64,000 nucleotides of DNA from Candidatus Methylacidithermus pantelleriae (GTDB taxonomy: Bacteria; Verrucomicrobiota; Verrucomicrobiia; Methylacidiphilales; Methylacidiphilaceae): contig NZ_CAJNOB010000023.1 of the NCBI RefSeq assembly GCF_905250085.1, positions 1-64,000 of the forward strand, in the 5' to 3' direction. A program made the position numbers and the translations under genes. Shown piece by piece: positions 56,088 to 64,000 of this stretch (its first letter is position 1; each line of letters opens with the position of its first letter). The notes beneath the pieces were generated by a model. The model had not been told where the DNA came from, did no database searches, and saw only the letters and a program-made list of their open reading frames with translations.

Positions 56088-57536
56088 CTAAGCATTTAAA
56101 GGGAGTCGCAGTTCCTCTAGTGCTTCCTCAAAAGAGGGAGTTCTTAGCTTTAGATTGGCCTCAAAATCTTTTGGCAACCAGTGCACAGGATGCCACGAGG
56201 AGAGGAGAACGGCAATCTTTTCAGGACAAAAAAGAGTTTCCCTATGATCCTCGGCGAAGCGTCGAACAAGTAAAGGAAGATGCGCTGGGTTGGCGCTCCG
56301 GTGGATGCATGCTGAAAGTGCTGCCCTGGTTTCTTCCTTGGTTCCGACGCATTCAAAGGGGCTGGCAAGATCGGACAATGTTAGGGAATCGATCACTTTT
56401 GCGAGGGAGACATCATTCAACGGATCACACCCAAGAAAAGCTCGGCACGTTGGTTGTGGCAAGAATGCGGAGAGCATAATATGCACAAAGAGGCATTTCG
56501 GGCATTGTCCACACCAAGTTTCGTCGGGCGTGCGGGCGTTACAGCTGCGAAAAATCTCGCCTACTTTCGAAGGTAGATGGCTAAACTGATGGGTAATTTG
56601 GAGCTCATTCCATGGGCGCAAAAGGCTAAAGTAGGTGATATGCGGGGAAAGCCATTGAGCAAGGTACTGCCGGAAATCTTGCTCAAAGGTGCTGCTTTTG
56701 GAATACTGGTGGTTGACTTCGGTGCCTGGCACCGTGCTGCAATCCGCGCTTGCTTCGTGGGACACGATGACGTGAGACAGACCAAAAAGGGCTGCAACCC
56801 AGACCGATGCAAAGGCAAGAACCGCCGAGAAGGGAATATGCCCGTTCAGCCACCCTTTCGCGTTGAGTTCTACAAGTAAAGGATCCAGAGTCCGGTGAGC
56901 CACGAAAACGCGTTCCTTAGGAAAACCGAAGTATTCGGCTATCTTCCACTGCCGTTTGCCCGGGTTAAGAAAGAATAGATAGATGGGTTCCTGCCGGCTT
57001 TGCAGGAGATGTAATGTTACCAGGGAATCTTTTCCTCCTCCCACGGGGACGAGGATTCCGGCTGACCTACGAGAACCTTCCCACGGAAGCAAAGCGAGAT
57101 CCCTGGGTTTCTCACAAACGAACTGGACCCACTCTTCTTCTCCCACTGCAAGGCCATTACGGTAGGAAAACTCAGAAAGACCTCGGTGGAAAAGCTTTCT
57201 CCACCACAAGGCTTGAGCTATAGAGAGCTCTCCCGCAATAACATGGATCCAAGGAGGACAAGCTCCCTTCCAATAGCTAATCATTTCAACCAAACCCAGG
57301 TGGAAGGCGAAATTCCTTACCCAAGGGAGATGGTGGACAGAGCTTCCACCAGGGGGTTTGGGTAAACGCCAGAGCGTTCGAAATGGGGGGAGTGGGGGGA
57401 TCCGGAAGGAGAATTGGACCTTCAGTTCGTTTTGGCTCTCCTCAAATTCCACGGATTCATAATGCATCTGGGGGAATCGTTTTCTTAAGCGTGCAAAGCG
57501 CTCTAACGGGGAGGAGGGATAGGTCTCGGTTACCAT
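56088..57536 (-). CDS. murL: MurL-like UDP-MurNAc-L-Ala-L-Glu epimerase
   Basis: MurL epimerises the terminal L-Glu of UDP-MurNAc-L-Ala-L-Glu to D-Glu. The 482-residue protein has an adenylate-forming-type phosphate loop GILVPVGGGKDSLVTLHL near residue 165. Other matches are FSYRNGLAVGEEEW before it, IVSHEASADCSTVPGTEVNH, and a Cys-rich segment DETWCGQCPKCLFV. These fit my memory of Xanthomonas MurL. The nearby MurD2-type ligase strengthens the call. The start ATG at 57536 lacks a good ribosome site. Confidence 0.78.
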   Translation of the reverse strand: MVTETYPSSPLERFARLRKRFPQMHYESVEFEESQNELKVQFSFRIPPLPPFRTLWRLPKPPGGSSVHHLPWVRNFAFHLGLVEMISYWKGACPPWIHVIAGELSIAQALWWRKLFHRGLSEFSYRNGLAVGEEEWVQFVCEKPRDLALLPWEGSRRSAGILVPVGGGKDSLVTLHLLQSRQEPIYLFFLNPGKRQWKIAEYFGFPKERVFVAHRTLDPLLVELNAKGWLNGHIPFSAVLAFASVWVAALFGLSHVIVSHEASADCSTVPGTEVNHQYSKSSTFEQDFRQYLAQWLSPHITYFSLLRPWNELQITHQFSHLPSKVGEIFRSCNARTPDETWCGQCPKCLFVHIMLSAFLPQPTCRAFLGCDPLNDVSLAKVIDSLTLSDLASPFECVGTKEETRAALSACIHRSANPAHLPLLVRRFAEDHRETLFCPEKIAVLLSSWHPVHWLPKDFEANLKLRTPSFEEALEELRLPLNA

Positions 57537-57617
57537 AGATGCGAGGGGAGAGTGAATATCACAATAGAGCGATTTTGGTTCCTTAGGCCTGCTCGTAATC
57601 TTCCACTCTCTTTCTTC

Positions 57618-58136
57618 CTAGGAGCTAGCCTCTCTTTCAAGTGAGCCTGGTCGCCACTCAATGTCTTGCAAAGGACCGACCAAGGGCTCCAGAGCGGGTC
57701 TCCCATGGGTCATTGCCGTGGCCGGCGGTCGGACTCGTTTCATTAGAGGCCGGGTAAGGCAAAAAGGCAATGGCTTTTGGAGATCGATCGGCTCTGCCTT
57801 TTTCCTAGGGGAAGGGACCTTTCTTCTCCCATGGGCATCTCTTGGGCAACCGAAAAGCCTGGCTTTGGGAGAGGAAAAACTTTTGGTTGTCGGCTCGTTG
57901 GAAGGAAGCAATGGCTCTAAGCTTTTAGGGAAATACTCGAGGAAAAGATCGAAGCTTTCTTCAAGGAGGGAAACTCGCTCGCATCGAGCACAAGCCAAAG
58001 CCGGCCATCTCTTAACCGCTAGCTTGGGCCCGAACCCCTGCTTTGGCTCAGGCGGATGGAAGTCACAGGTCAATAGACATGAGGAGCACGTCGCGGGAAA
58101 AAGTTTCCAGGGCCGCGCCAACGTTGTTCCCCGCAA
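57618..58136 (-). CDS. Hypothetical protein, doubtful
   Basis: A 172-codon frame with a TTG start lies 32 nt downstream of the nucleotidyltransferase on the same strand. Its N-terminal part has Cys pairs (CSSCLLTC, then CARCE) that could bind a metal, and a segment SLLEESFDLFLEYFPKSLEP looks helical. A 189-codon frame is open on the other strand as well, which lowers confidence. Position in the strand block favours the minus frame. I recognise no family. Confidence 0.35.
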   Translation of the reverse strand: MRGTTLARPWKLFPATCSSCLLTCDFHPPEPKQGFGPKLAVKRWPALACARCERVSLLEESFDLFLEYFPKSLEPLLPSNEPTTKSFSSPKARLFGCPRDAHGRRKVPSPRKKAEPIDLQKPLPFCLTRPLMKRVRPPATAMTHGRPALEPLVGPLQDIEWRPGSLEREASS

Positions 58137-58167
58137 CCCCGAAAATCACTTGCTTCGACCTAAAGGA

Positions 58168-58935
58168 CTAGGCTTTCGAGACGCCTACCGATCGTACCGC
58201 TTGATCCGCTTCTTCCAGCGCTTGCCGTGACCCAATGTCAAACCATAGGCCGGGTAACTCCCACACGTACACCGGAACTTTGGGAAACAGCCATTGGATG
58301 AATCGCCCAGGCTGGTCGCGGTTGTCGGTTTGGCAAAGGTAGTCTTTGAGCCATTGCGGAAGTTCCGGTGGGAAGTAGTAGAGGCCGACAGCCACGCGTG
58401 TGTCTTGGGGTGAGTCCGGCTTTTCCTCAAAGAAAACGATTCGACCCTCCCGATCGGTTCGAAGGTGGTTGTACAAGCGTACCGATGCAAGCTCTGGGAC
58501 GCGGTAAACCGCCACTACGGGCGCCCGGCGGTCTCTGCCGAGTTGAACCATCGGTGAAAGAGAGGAGCGAAAAAGGTTATCTCCTGCCACGACGAGAATC
58601 TCATCCTGGTTCCATCCTCTGTCTGTGAGGGCAAACCAGAGGTCTCCTATGGCACCCCTCCGAGTGGCGTCGGACGTCGTCCCGTCGTTAAGGATATGGA
58701 GAGCAAAAGGCAAAGAAGCCTGAGTTTTCCACGTTGCTGCCCACTGGAGAAAGGAGGGGTAAAATTTGGCATTACTCACCACACAAGCTTCCTCAATCCC
58801 GTCCGTGGCCACTAGCGAGTCTAGGATGTATTCCAGGATCGGCCGGCCACCCACAGGAAGCAGGGCTTTTGGGCAGCAATCAGTAAGGGGTGCCAAACGG
58901 GTACCGTAGCCTGCGGCAAGAATAATAGCTTTCAT
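58168..58935 (-). CDS. Sugar-phosphate nucleotidyltransferase
   Basis: This 255-residue NTP-transferase starts MKAIILAAGYGTRLAPLT with the catalytic G-x-G-T-R-L, followed by CCPKALLPVGGRPILEY (conserved K). VVAGDNLF is the metal-binding Asp, and FEEKPDSP and WFDIGSRQALEEA come later. It activates a sugar-1-phosphate with an NTP; the sugar and base cannot be assigned. The ATG lies within the last 4 nt of ptsI (ATGA), so the two are translationally coupled, which is an unusual pairing. A role in wall or exopolysaccharide synthesis fits the neighbouring mur genes. Confidence 0.88.
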   Translation of the reverse strand: MKAIILAAGYGTRLAPLTDCCPKALLPVGGRPILEYILDSLVATDGIEEACVVSNAKFYPSFLQWAATWKTQASLPFALHILNDGTTSDATRRGAIGDLWFALTDRGWNQDEILVVAGDNLFRSSLSPMVQLGRDRRAPVVAVYRVPELASVRLYNHLRTDREGRIVFFEEKPDSPQDTRVAVGLYYFPPELPQWLKDYLCQTDNRDQPGRFIQWLFPKVPVYVWELPGLWFDIGSRQALEEADQAVRSVGVSKA

Positions 58936-60764
58936 GTCCCAGGAATGGATGGGGAAAGGCCGCCAGCTTCCCACTGGTTCTCCTCCTCCAAAAGGTGCGG
59001 GAAATACAACTGGGCCAGTTCGCGGAGCCGTTCCAAGACGTCCCCGCTCGTGGGGCACTGGGTTAGTTCATCGACATGCTTGCGCAGCTCCCCATAGTGG
59101 ACGTGCCGGATGGCATCCTTAATCCAAGGAACGAAAACGGATCCCATGGAAAGCTCGTCTACGCCAAGCGCGACAAGAGCCAGAGCCGAAAACAGGTCAG
59201 CTGCCATTTCACCGCACACTCCCACCCAGATATGGAAACGGTGCGCTTCTTCCACTACCCGGTGGAGGAGGCGTAAGACGGAGGGATGGGTAGGTTGATA
59301 GAGTGCACTGACTTTTCCGTTCAAACGGTCCACCGCGAGGGTGTACTGCACAAGGTCGTTGGTGCCAACGCTAAAAAAATCGACTTCTCGGGCAAAAAGG
59401 TCAGCCAAAAGGGCCACGGAAGGGACCTCCACCATGACGCCGCACTCTATCTGTTCCGGCACTGGCACCCCTTCCTCGCAAAGTTGCTGGCGGCATTGCC
59501 AGAAGAGCTCTTTGGCCAAGCGCAGCTCCTCAAGCGTAGTCACCATAGGAAACATGACCCGCACGTTGCCTTCGGTACCCGCTCGCCAAATTGCGCGGAG
59601 CTGTGTTTGGAAGAGGTTCCGGCAATCCAGTGAGAGCCGGATTCCGCGCCATCCCAGGAATGGATTGGCTTCCCGGACCGGATTGGGCAACAAAGGACCG
59701 AGTTTATCCGCCCCGAGGTCCAAGGTTCGAATGATGACCCCGTGGGGTTTGACTGCCTGCGCGATTTCTCGATACGCAGCGCATTGTTCCTCTTCGCTGG
59801 GAGGCGTGGCTCGGTTGAGGAAAAGAAATTCCGTACGTAAAAGCCCAATCCCCTCAGCTCCATTAGCACGAACCAGCGGAATATCATCCGGAAGTTCGAC
59901 ATTGGCCGATACAGTGATATGACGGCCGTCCCTTGTTACAGCAGTAAGATCTCGGCTCAGGTTGAGCCTTGCCTCCAAGTGGTTGCGGCGCATTTGCCGC
60001 TCGAGAAGACGTCGTTTGGTCGATTCGGAGGGCCGGATTACGACCCACCCTTCGACTCCATCCACCAGAATTTCTACCTGGTCGTTGAGGTGTTTCAGGA
60101 GCCCTCCCAGGCCGACGACGGCGGGAATGTTCAGGGATCGAGCCAGTATGGCCGCATGGGACGTGCGTGTACCTTCTTCGGTGATGAGTCCCAAAAGGGC
60201 TCGTCGATCCAGAGCTACAACGTCCGAGAGGTAGAGCGATCGTGCTGCCAGGATGCTGGGTTCCTCCAGCTGCCACCGGGCGAGGCTGGGGTTGCCTTGG
60301 CAATGAGCCAGAACTCGCCGGGCCACGTCGCGAATGTCACTGGCTCGTTCTCGGAAATAATCCTCGTTTAAAGCAAGAAGGTGTTGGGAAAACTCTTCGG
60401 TGATCTCGTGGTAGACATATTCAACATTGTAAAGCTTTTCTTCCAACCGAGCCTTCAGCGCCTCGAGAATCGCTGGGTCTTCCAGGACCATGAGGTGAAC
60501 GTCAAGAACTGACGCTGCACCCTGCGACTCATTTTCGGCGAGCTTGGCTTTCGCTTCCAAAAGCTCTCGACGAGTTTCCAGAAGGGCAGCTTGCAGGCGT
60601 TCGAGTTCTCCGCGGATCTCCTCCGGCCGAATTTTCCACCGGGGGACCTTGACACGGCCTTCCTGCAAGAGAACCGCCGGACCAATGGCAAGCCCAGGAG
60701 AAGCCGGGATTCCCCGCAACACCATTTCTGCCGTGGTGCCTTGCGAAACGTTATCCACTTCCAT
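58932..60764 (-). CDS. ptsI: PEP-protein phosphotransferase, PTS enzyme I
   Basis: EI phosphorylates itself from PEP and passes the phosphate to HPr. The 610-residue protein has LRGIPASPGLAIGPAVLL at the start and the active His in EEGTRTSHAAILARSL near residue 195. The C-terminal PEP domain has IRTLDLGADK, FLGWRGIR, MVEVPSVALLADL, FFSVGTNDLVQYTLAVDR and VCGEMAAD. All catalytic features are present. HPr is encoded 206 nt upstream and HprK before it; no sugar permease (EII) gene is nearby. Confidence 0.95.
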   Translation of the reverse strand: MEVDNVSQGTTAEMVLRGIPASPGLAIGPAVLLQEGRVKVPRWKIRPEEIRGELERLQAALLETRRELLEAKAKLAENESQGAASVLDVHLMVLEDPAILEALKARLEEKLYNVEYVYHEITEEFSQHLLALNEDYFRERASDIRDVARRVLAHCQGNPSLARWQLEEPSILAARSLYLSDVVALDRRALLGLITEEGTRTSHAAILARSLNIPAVVGLGGLLKHLNDQVEILVDGVEGWVVIRPSESTKRRLLERQMRRNHLEARLNLSRDLTAVTRDGRHITVSANVELPDDIPLVRANGAEGIGLLRTEFLFLNRATPPSEEEQCAAYREIAQAVKPHGVIIRTLDLGADKLGPLLPNPVREANPFLGWRGIRLSLDCRNLFQTQLRAIWRAGTEGNVRVMFPMVTTLEELRLAKELFWQCRQQLCEEGVPVPEQIECGVMVEVPSVALLADLFAREVDFFSVGTNDLVQYTLAVDRLNGKVSALYQPTHPSVLRLLHRVVEEAHRFHIWVGVCGEMAADLFSALALVALGVDELSMGSVFVPWIKDAIRHVHYGELRKHVDELTQCPTSGDVLERLRELAQLYFPHLLEEENQWEAGGLSPSIPGT

Positions 60765-60970
60765 CGTTTTGCCCTGCGCGATTTTGATAAGACGCTCCGT
60801 GGCTTCGAAGCGTCTTCGGAAGACTTCGTGGGTCTGTCTTCCCCATTGGCATTCGCGAAACCCCTCGTTCCGCGGGTGACCCCGGGTCCCTGGTCCGCCC
60901 TCTCCCCACCCCAGGGATTTTCACGCGTTTCCGGCTTGTCCGCCGGCCGGTCCCCAATCGCTATCCCTCA

Positions 60971-61288
60971 TCATTCGTCTTGGAACTTGCTGGTGACGAG
61001 TTTTTCCAAAGCCTCGATGGCTTCCCGAGCGTCGGGTCCGACCGCAGTAACTTTAATCCTCGACCCGTAACCGGCTGCCAGAAGCATGAGTCCCATAATA
61101 CTCTTTCCGTTCACTTCCTCGCCATCCTTCTCTACCCGGATCTCGCTTCCGTAGCGAGTTGCGGTTTTAACGAAAAGAGCCGCCGGACGCGCATGAAGCC
61201 CCAGACGGTTCTGGATCACCATCTCTCGGGTTACCACAGGCAAAGACCCGGCACTGCGTTTCGTATAATTCGAACCCACGACTGACAT
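60971..61288 (-). CDS. ptsH: Phosphocarrier protein HPr
   Basis: The HPr-fold protein of 105 residues carries the EI-target His32 in GLHARPAALFV and the regulatory Ser63 in NGKSIMGLMLLAAGYGS, the substrate site of HprK. About 18 N-terminal residues precede the usual start. The presence of both sites next to hprK supports dual phosphorylation. The hprK stop lies 10 nt downstream of the complementary order (hprK, then ptsH), so the two form one unit. Confidence 0.94.
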   Translation of the reverse strand: MSVVGSNYTKRSAGSLPVVTREMVIQNRLGLHARPAALFVKTATRYGSEIRVEKDGEEVNGKSIMGLMLLAAGYGSRIKVTAVGPDAREAIEALEKLVTSKFQDE

Positions 61289-61298
61289 AAACTAGCGG

Positions 61299-62270
61299 TT
61301 AGCGCCCGCGTCGCCTCATGAGAGACTTGAGACGTTCGTTAAACTCCATCGCGGCATGATACCCCATGGCGCGAAGCTTCTGGTCCAGCGCTGCCACCTC
61401 AACCAGCGTAGCAAGATTGCGGCCCGGACGCACGGGTATCGTAACATGAGGCACCCGGATTTTCAAGATTTCGCAGTGCCCCTGATCCAACCCGATCCGA
61501 TCCATTTCGAATCCCTCGCTCCATTCTTTCAGAGTGACGACCAGATCCAATCGTTTTTCCAACCGAATTCCTCTTACGCCATAGACGCTGGCCACATTGA
61601 TAATACCAATTCCACGGACCTCCATATGAAAGCGCGTTTGCTCCGGGGCCGTGGCGACGAGCTCCCTTCCCTCCACACAACGAATCAAGGTTGCGTCGTC
61701 AGACACAAGGGTATGCCCTCGCTCTACCAAGGAAAGCACGCATTCACTTTTTCCGACTCCGCTCGATCCTTTGATGAGCACGCCAACCCCTTGGATGTCC
61801 ACCATGCTTCCCTGTTCCAAGATTTGCGGCGCAAAATCCATCTCCAAGCAAATGGTAATGGCGTTAATCAGTCTCATGGTCTGCAGCGGCGACCGGAAAA
61901 CGGCAATGGAATGCTTTTCTGCCTCCTCCAGAACGATGGGGGGAGCTGCTAGACTTCGTGCCAAAATCAAGCAGGGGATTTCCTTTTCAAAAAGCGCGCT
62001 TAAACGTTTCCGGCTTTCCTCGGGAGGCAACCCGTGAATGTAGGAATTTTCGGCCTTGCCAATGACCTGAACCCGGTGACGCGCGAAGTATTTAAAGTAA
62101 CCCGCAAGGGCAAGCCCGGGACGGTTTACGGAACCCTCGCGGATTGTACGAGAAAGACCAGCTTTTCCCGCTAATAAGGAAAGATGAAGCTGCCGCCCGT
62201 GGTGCTCGTAGAACTGTCCGACGGTCACTTCAGGGACACGCCGGTAGGTTGGATGGGAAGCCGCAGGCAT
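61299..62270 (-). CDS. hprK: HPr kinase/phosphorylase
   Basis: HprK phosphorylates or dephosphorylates HPr on its regulatory Ser. The 323-residue protein has the N-terminal domain with SVNRPGLALAGYFKYFA, the Walker A GSSGVGKSE near residue 170, HTLVSDDATLI, and the C-terminal family signature MEVRGIGIINVASVYG with a later IPVRPGRNLATLVEVAAL. An ATG at 62402 with a better ribosome site (AAGGG) would extend the protein by 44 residues over the pabB 3' end. I prefer 62270 on family length, but the true start is open. Confidence 0.92.
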   Translation of the reverse strand: MPAASHPTYRRVPEVTVGQFYEHHGRQLHLSLLAGKAGLSRTIREGSVNRPGLALAGYFKYFARHRVQVIGKAENSYIHGLPPEESRKRLSALFEKEIPCLILARSLAAPPIVLEEAEKHSIAVFRSPLQTMRLINAITICLEMDFAPQILEQGSMVDIQGVGVLIKGSSGVGKSECVLSLVERGHTLVSDDATLIRCVEGRELVATAPEQTRFHMEVRGIGIINVASVYGVRGIRLEKRLDLVVTLKEWSEGFEMDRIGLDQGHCEILKIRVPHVTIPVRPGRNLATLVEVAALDQKLRAMGYHAAMEFNERLKSLMRRRGR

Positions 62271-62280
62271 CAGAGGAAAT

Positions 62281-63543
62281 TCACACGCTGTTTGTTCGCT
62301 TTCTTGCCTTTGGTAAAACGTAGTCCCACCAAGCGGGACTTCCACGCGATTTAGGGGTTGGGGGGGAACGCAAAAAAGAGAGGTCCTTCTTTGTGTTTGC
62401 ATTGGGTTTACCCTTCTCCCAGCGGGACAATGCCTCCTGTAAGCCTCGTGCCTTGTCGAGCGTTTCCTTATATTCGGCCAGGGATTCGGAGTCAATCGTA
62501 ATCCCGCTTCCAACCTGCAGCCACAGGTGGGTTCCATCCCACACCAAAATACGGATGCCCATGGTGAAGACCATCTCGCCCTGAAAACCGATCATCCCAA
62601 ACGCCCCCGTATAGATGCCGCGGGGCGCTTGTTCGAGCTCTCGGATAATCTCCATTGCTCTCTTTTTGGGGGCACCTGTTACGGACCCACCGGGAAAACA
62701 GGCGCGCAAAATGTCGCCCACGCTAGTGCCCGGCCGCAGTTGCCCTTCGACAGTCGAAACTAGGTGGTGAACGAAGGCAAAGGACTCCAGCTCCGCTACT
62801 TTGGGTGCCCGGACAGTTCCCCATTGGCAGATGACTCCCAGATCGTTTCGTTCCAGATCTGTAATCATGATGAGCTCGGCGAGCTCTTTGGAATGGCTCG
62901 CCAGTTCTTCGGCGAGTCTTTGATCTTCTTCGGGGGTTTGTCCTCGAGGCCGGGTACCTTTAATCGGACGTGTGACGATGGAGGATCCCTCTACCCGAAG
63001 AAAAAGCTCCGGAGAGGCCGACAGGAGCACAAGCTTCGGTGTTTCAAAGAACGCGGCTCCGGGGGCAGGGTCACCAGCCAGAAGTTCCTCGAACAGCTCG
63101 TACGGGTTGCCGGAAAAGGGCGCGTGCATGCGGTGGGAAAGATTGACTTGGTAAATATCTCCAGATCGGATGTACTCGTGGGCCTGCTCCACCATCGTGA
63201 TCCATCGCTTTGGAGAGATCTCAAGCTCCCACGAACCCGCCCGTCGGTCTTTGTGGTGGTGGCTGGCTTTTCGTTCTTGCCACCGGCAGGAACTCCCCGG
63301 GCACGGGACGCGACGAAGTTCTGGATAAATCCCAAACCAGAATTCCCCCTCGTAAGTAATGTAACCGACGGCGCCGCCCGAAAACAAAGGAGCTTCCTTC
63401 GGACCGACCGGCTCATAGCGCGCCAGAACGGCCCCGATCTCGTCCCAGTTTTCCCGCGTTCCGGCGAGGATTTCGACGGCACCTTCCCCCTCGAGAAACA
63501 TCCCTGTGGCGTCCCAGGAGCGGAAAAGGACATAGTCGGTCAT
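62281..63543 (-). CDS. pabB: Aminodeoxychorismate synthase component I (PabB type)
   Basis: PabB aminates chorismate on the way to p-aminobenzoate and folate. The 420-residue protein has the chorismate-binding core: RSGDIYQVNLSHRM, ASPELFLRVEGSSIVTRPIKG, TDLERNDLGVIC, the signature CFPGGSVTGAPKKRAM, and YTGAFGMIGFQG. The PIKG motif (PIKGT) is that of PabB rather than anthranilate synthase TrpE. After the core, about 45 residues of low-similarity tail overlap the possible longer hprK start. Its ATG overlaps the M16 peptidase stop by 4 nt. Confidence 0.93.
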   Translation of the reverse strand: MTDYVLFRSWDATGMFLEGEGAVEILAGTRENWDEIGAVLARYEPVGPKEAPLFSGGAVGYITYEGEFWFGIYPELRRVPCPGSSCRWQERKASHHHKDRRAGSWELEISPKRWITMVEQAHEYIRSGDIYQVNLSHRMHAPFSGNPYELFEELLAGDPAPGAAFFETPKLVLLSASPELFLRVEGSSIVTRPIKGTRPRGQTPEEDQRLAEELASHSKELAELIMITDLERNDLGVICQWGTVRAPKVAELESFAFVHHLVSTVEGQLRPGTSVGDILRACFPGGSVTGAPKKRAMEIIRELEQAPRGIYTGAFGMIGFQGEMVFTMGIRILVWDGTHLWLQVGSGITIDSESLAEYKETLDKARGLQEALSRWEKGKPNANTKKDLSFLRSPPTPKSRGSPAWWDYVLPKARKRTNSV

Positions 63544-64000
63544 GGTCGGAACGAGGCAACCGCTTGGATCGGTTCTACGGGCGGCTCCGGTCCCACGACG
63601 GCCACACAAAGACGCCGATCCGAGGCTAGGTATCGACAGACATTCTGGACGGCTTCCGGGCCAACGGCCTCGATCGCTTTTTCATATTCCGCGGGGGTCC
63701 AAACCGATCCGTATCCCACCAGACTTTCTCCGACCCACAGCATCTGGTTGATCGTGCTCTCTAAGCCCAGGTACAGTTGCCCGATCACATATTCCTTGGC
63801 ACGACGCAGCTCCGCTGAGCTCGGTGATTTCCGGCCTAGGGAAGCCACCACGCGTAAAATAAGTTGGAGAGCTTCTAGCGCCCGGTCCGTCTCGACCCCC
63901 GCCAGAATCGTAAGCGCACCCGTATCGGCAAAGTGGCAGGTACCGGAAGAGATGGAATAAGCAAGCCCGTGTTCCTCCCGGAGGATTTGGAAAAGCCGCG
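63540..64000 (-). CDS. M16-family peptidase, C-terminal part (gene runs past the window edge)
   Basis: About 153 codons of the C-terminal domain of an M16 (pitrilysin/processing-peptidase) protein. The segment LFQILREEHGLAYSISS, then FADTGALTILAGVETDRALE and LRRAKEYVIGQLYLGLEST, matches the PF05193-type inactive half, which carries the R/Y pair near GLAYS. The N-terminal zinc site (HxxEH) would lie beyond position 64000 and cannot be seen. The gene is the first seen of the block leading into pabB, with an ATGA overlap. Confidence 0.88.
   Translation of the reverse strand, partial: RLFQILREEHGLAYSISSGTCHFADTGALTILAGVETDRALEALQLILRVVASLGRKSPSSAELRRAKEYVIGQLYLGLESTINQMLWVGESLVGYGSVWTPAEYEKAIEAVGPEAVQNVCRYLASDRRLCVAVVGPEPPVEPIQAVASFRP

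Noticed and set aside
57661-58230. 189-codon plus-strand frame
   Set aside because: Antisense to a co-directional block and runs into the nucleotidyltransferase gene; basic low-complexity product.
1-64000. tRNA, rRNA and CRISPR arrays
   Set aside because: Scanning for T-arm-like motifs, rRNA landmarks and regularly spaced repeats by eye gave nothing convincing; a tRNAscan or CRISPR finder run would be decisive.

Overview
This 64 kb window is ordinary-looking bacterial chromosome with moderate to high GC and tightly packed, often overlapping genes. Several traits point to a PVC-group bacterium, most likely a verrucomicrobium, possibly a Methylacidiphilales relative. These are a Dxs of the GDA/GHAGT type, a str-S10-spc ribosomal block without tuf or rpmD, a MurD2/MurL-type peptidoglycan pair, and HprK-HPr-EI with no sugar permease. 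The placement is an inference: there is no rRNA and no methane-oxidation gene here to settle it. I saw no tRNA, rRNA or CRISPR array.

Layout: 0.3-3.4 kb (-) carries a secreted cysteine-peptidase-like protein, an active ketosynthase and a ketosynthase-like partner without catalytic residues, in overlapping order. At 3.6-4.7 kb (+) is a ceramide-glucosyltransferase-like GT. At 4.8-6.4 kb (-) is an IS1634-type transposase whose DDE triad looks degenerate. 6.7-16.7 kb (-) is a long co-directional block: cupin, SSS sugar symporter, two tandem secreted GH3 glycosidases, folP, cdaA, a 52-residue CdaR-like membrane stub, and glmM. 16.9-26 kb holds an orphan nuoA, a HEPN protein, glycogen phosphorylase, pyrE, purB-purS-purQ, rsmD and a lipid kinase.

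27.6-41.9 kb (+) is the fused str-S10-spc cluster (rpsL to secY). It ends in a 4-nt tail-to-tail overlap with lipA. 42.9-51.6 kb has a CoaB-domain protein, a secreted OB-fold protein, recD2, a locus of two tandem micro-membrane proteins around a strong RNA structure, xseB, dxs and argG. 51.6-54.1 kb is gene-poor, with a frameshifted IS1380 transposase tail, a low-complexity tract and a shortened VOC protein. 54.1-64 kb (-) reads from the right: M16 peptidase (cut by the window edge), pabB, hprK, HPr, ptsI, a sugar nucleotidyltransferase, a doubtful ORF, murL and murD.

Functional links: cdaA, the CdaR-like stub and glmM keep the c-di-AMP/cell-wall gene order known from Firmicutes. MurD2 plus MurL would make D-glutamate in peptidoglycan by epimerising a nucleotide-linked L-Glu. 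HprK/HPr/EI look like a regulatory phosphorelay. The symporter and GH3 enzymes form an oligosaccharide-use unit. The most novel-looking piece is the micro-protein/structured RNA locus at 47.4-47.9 kb, followed by the minimal CdaR-like protein.
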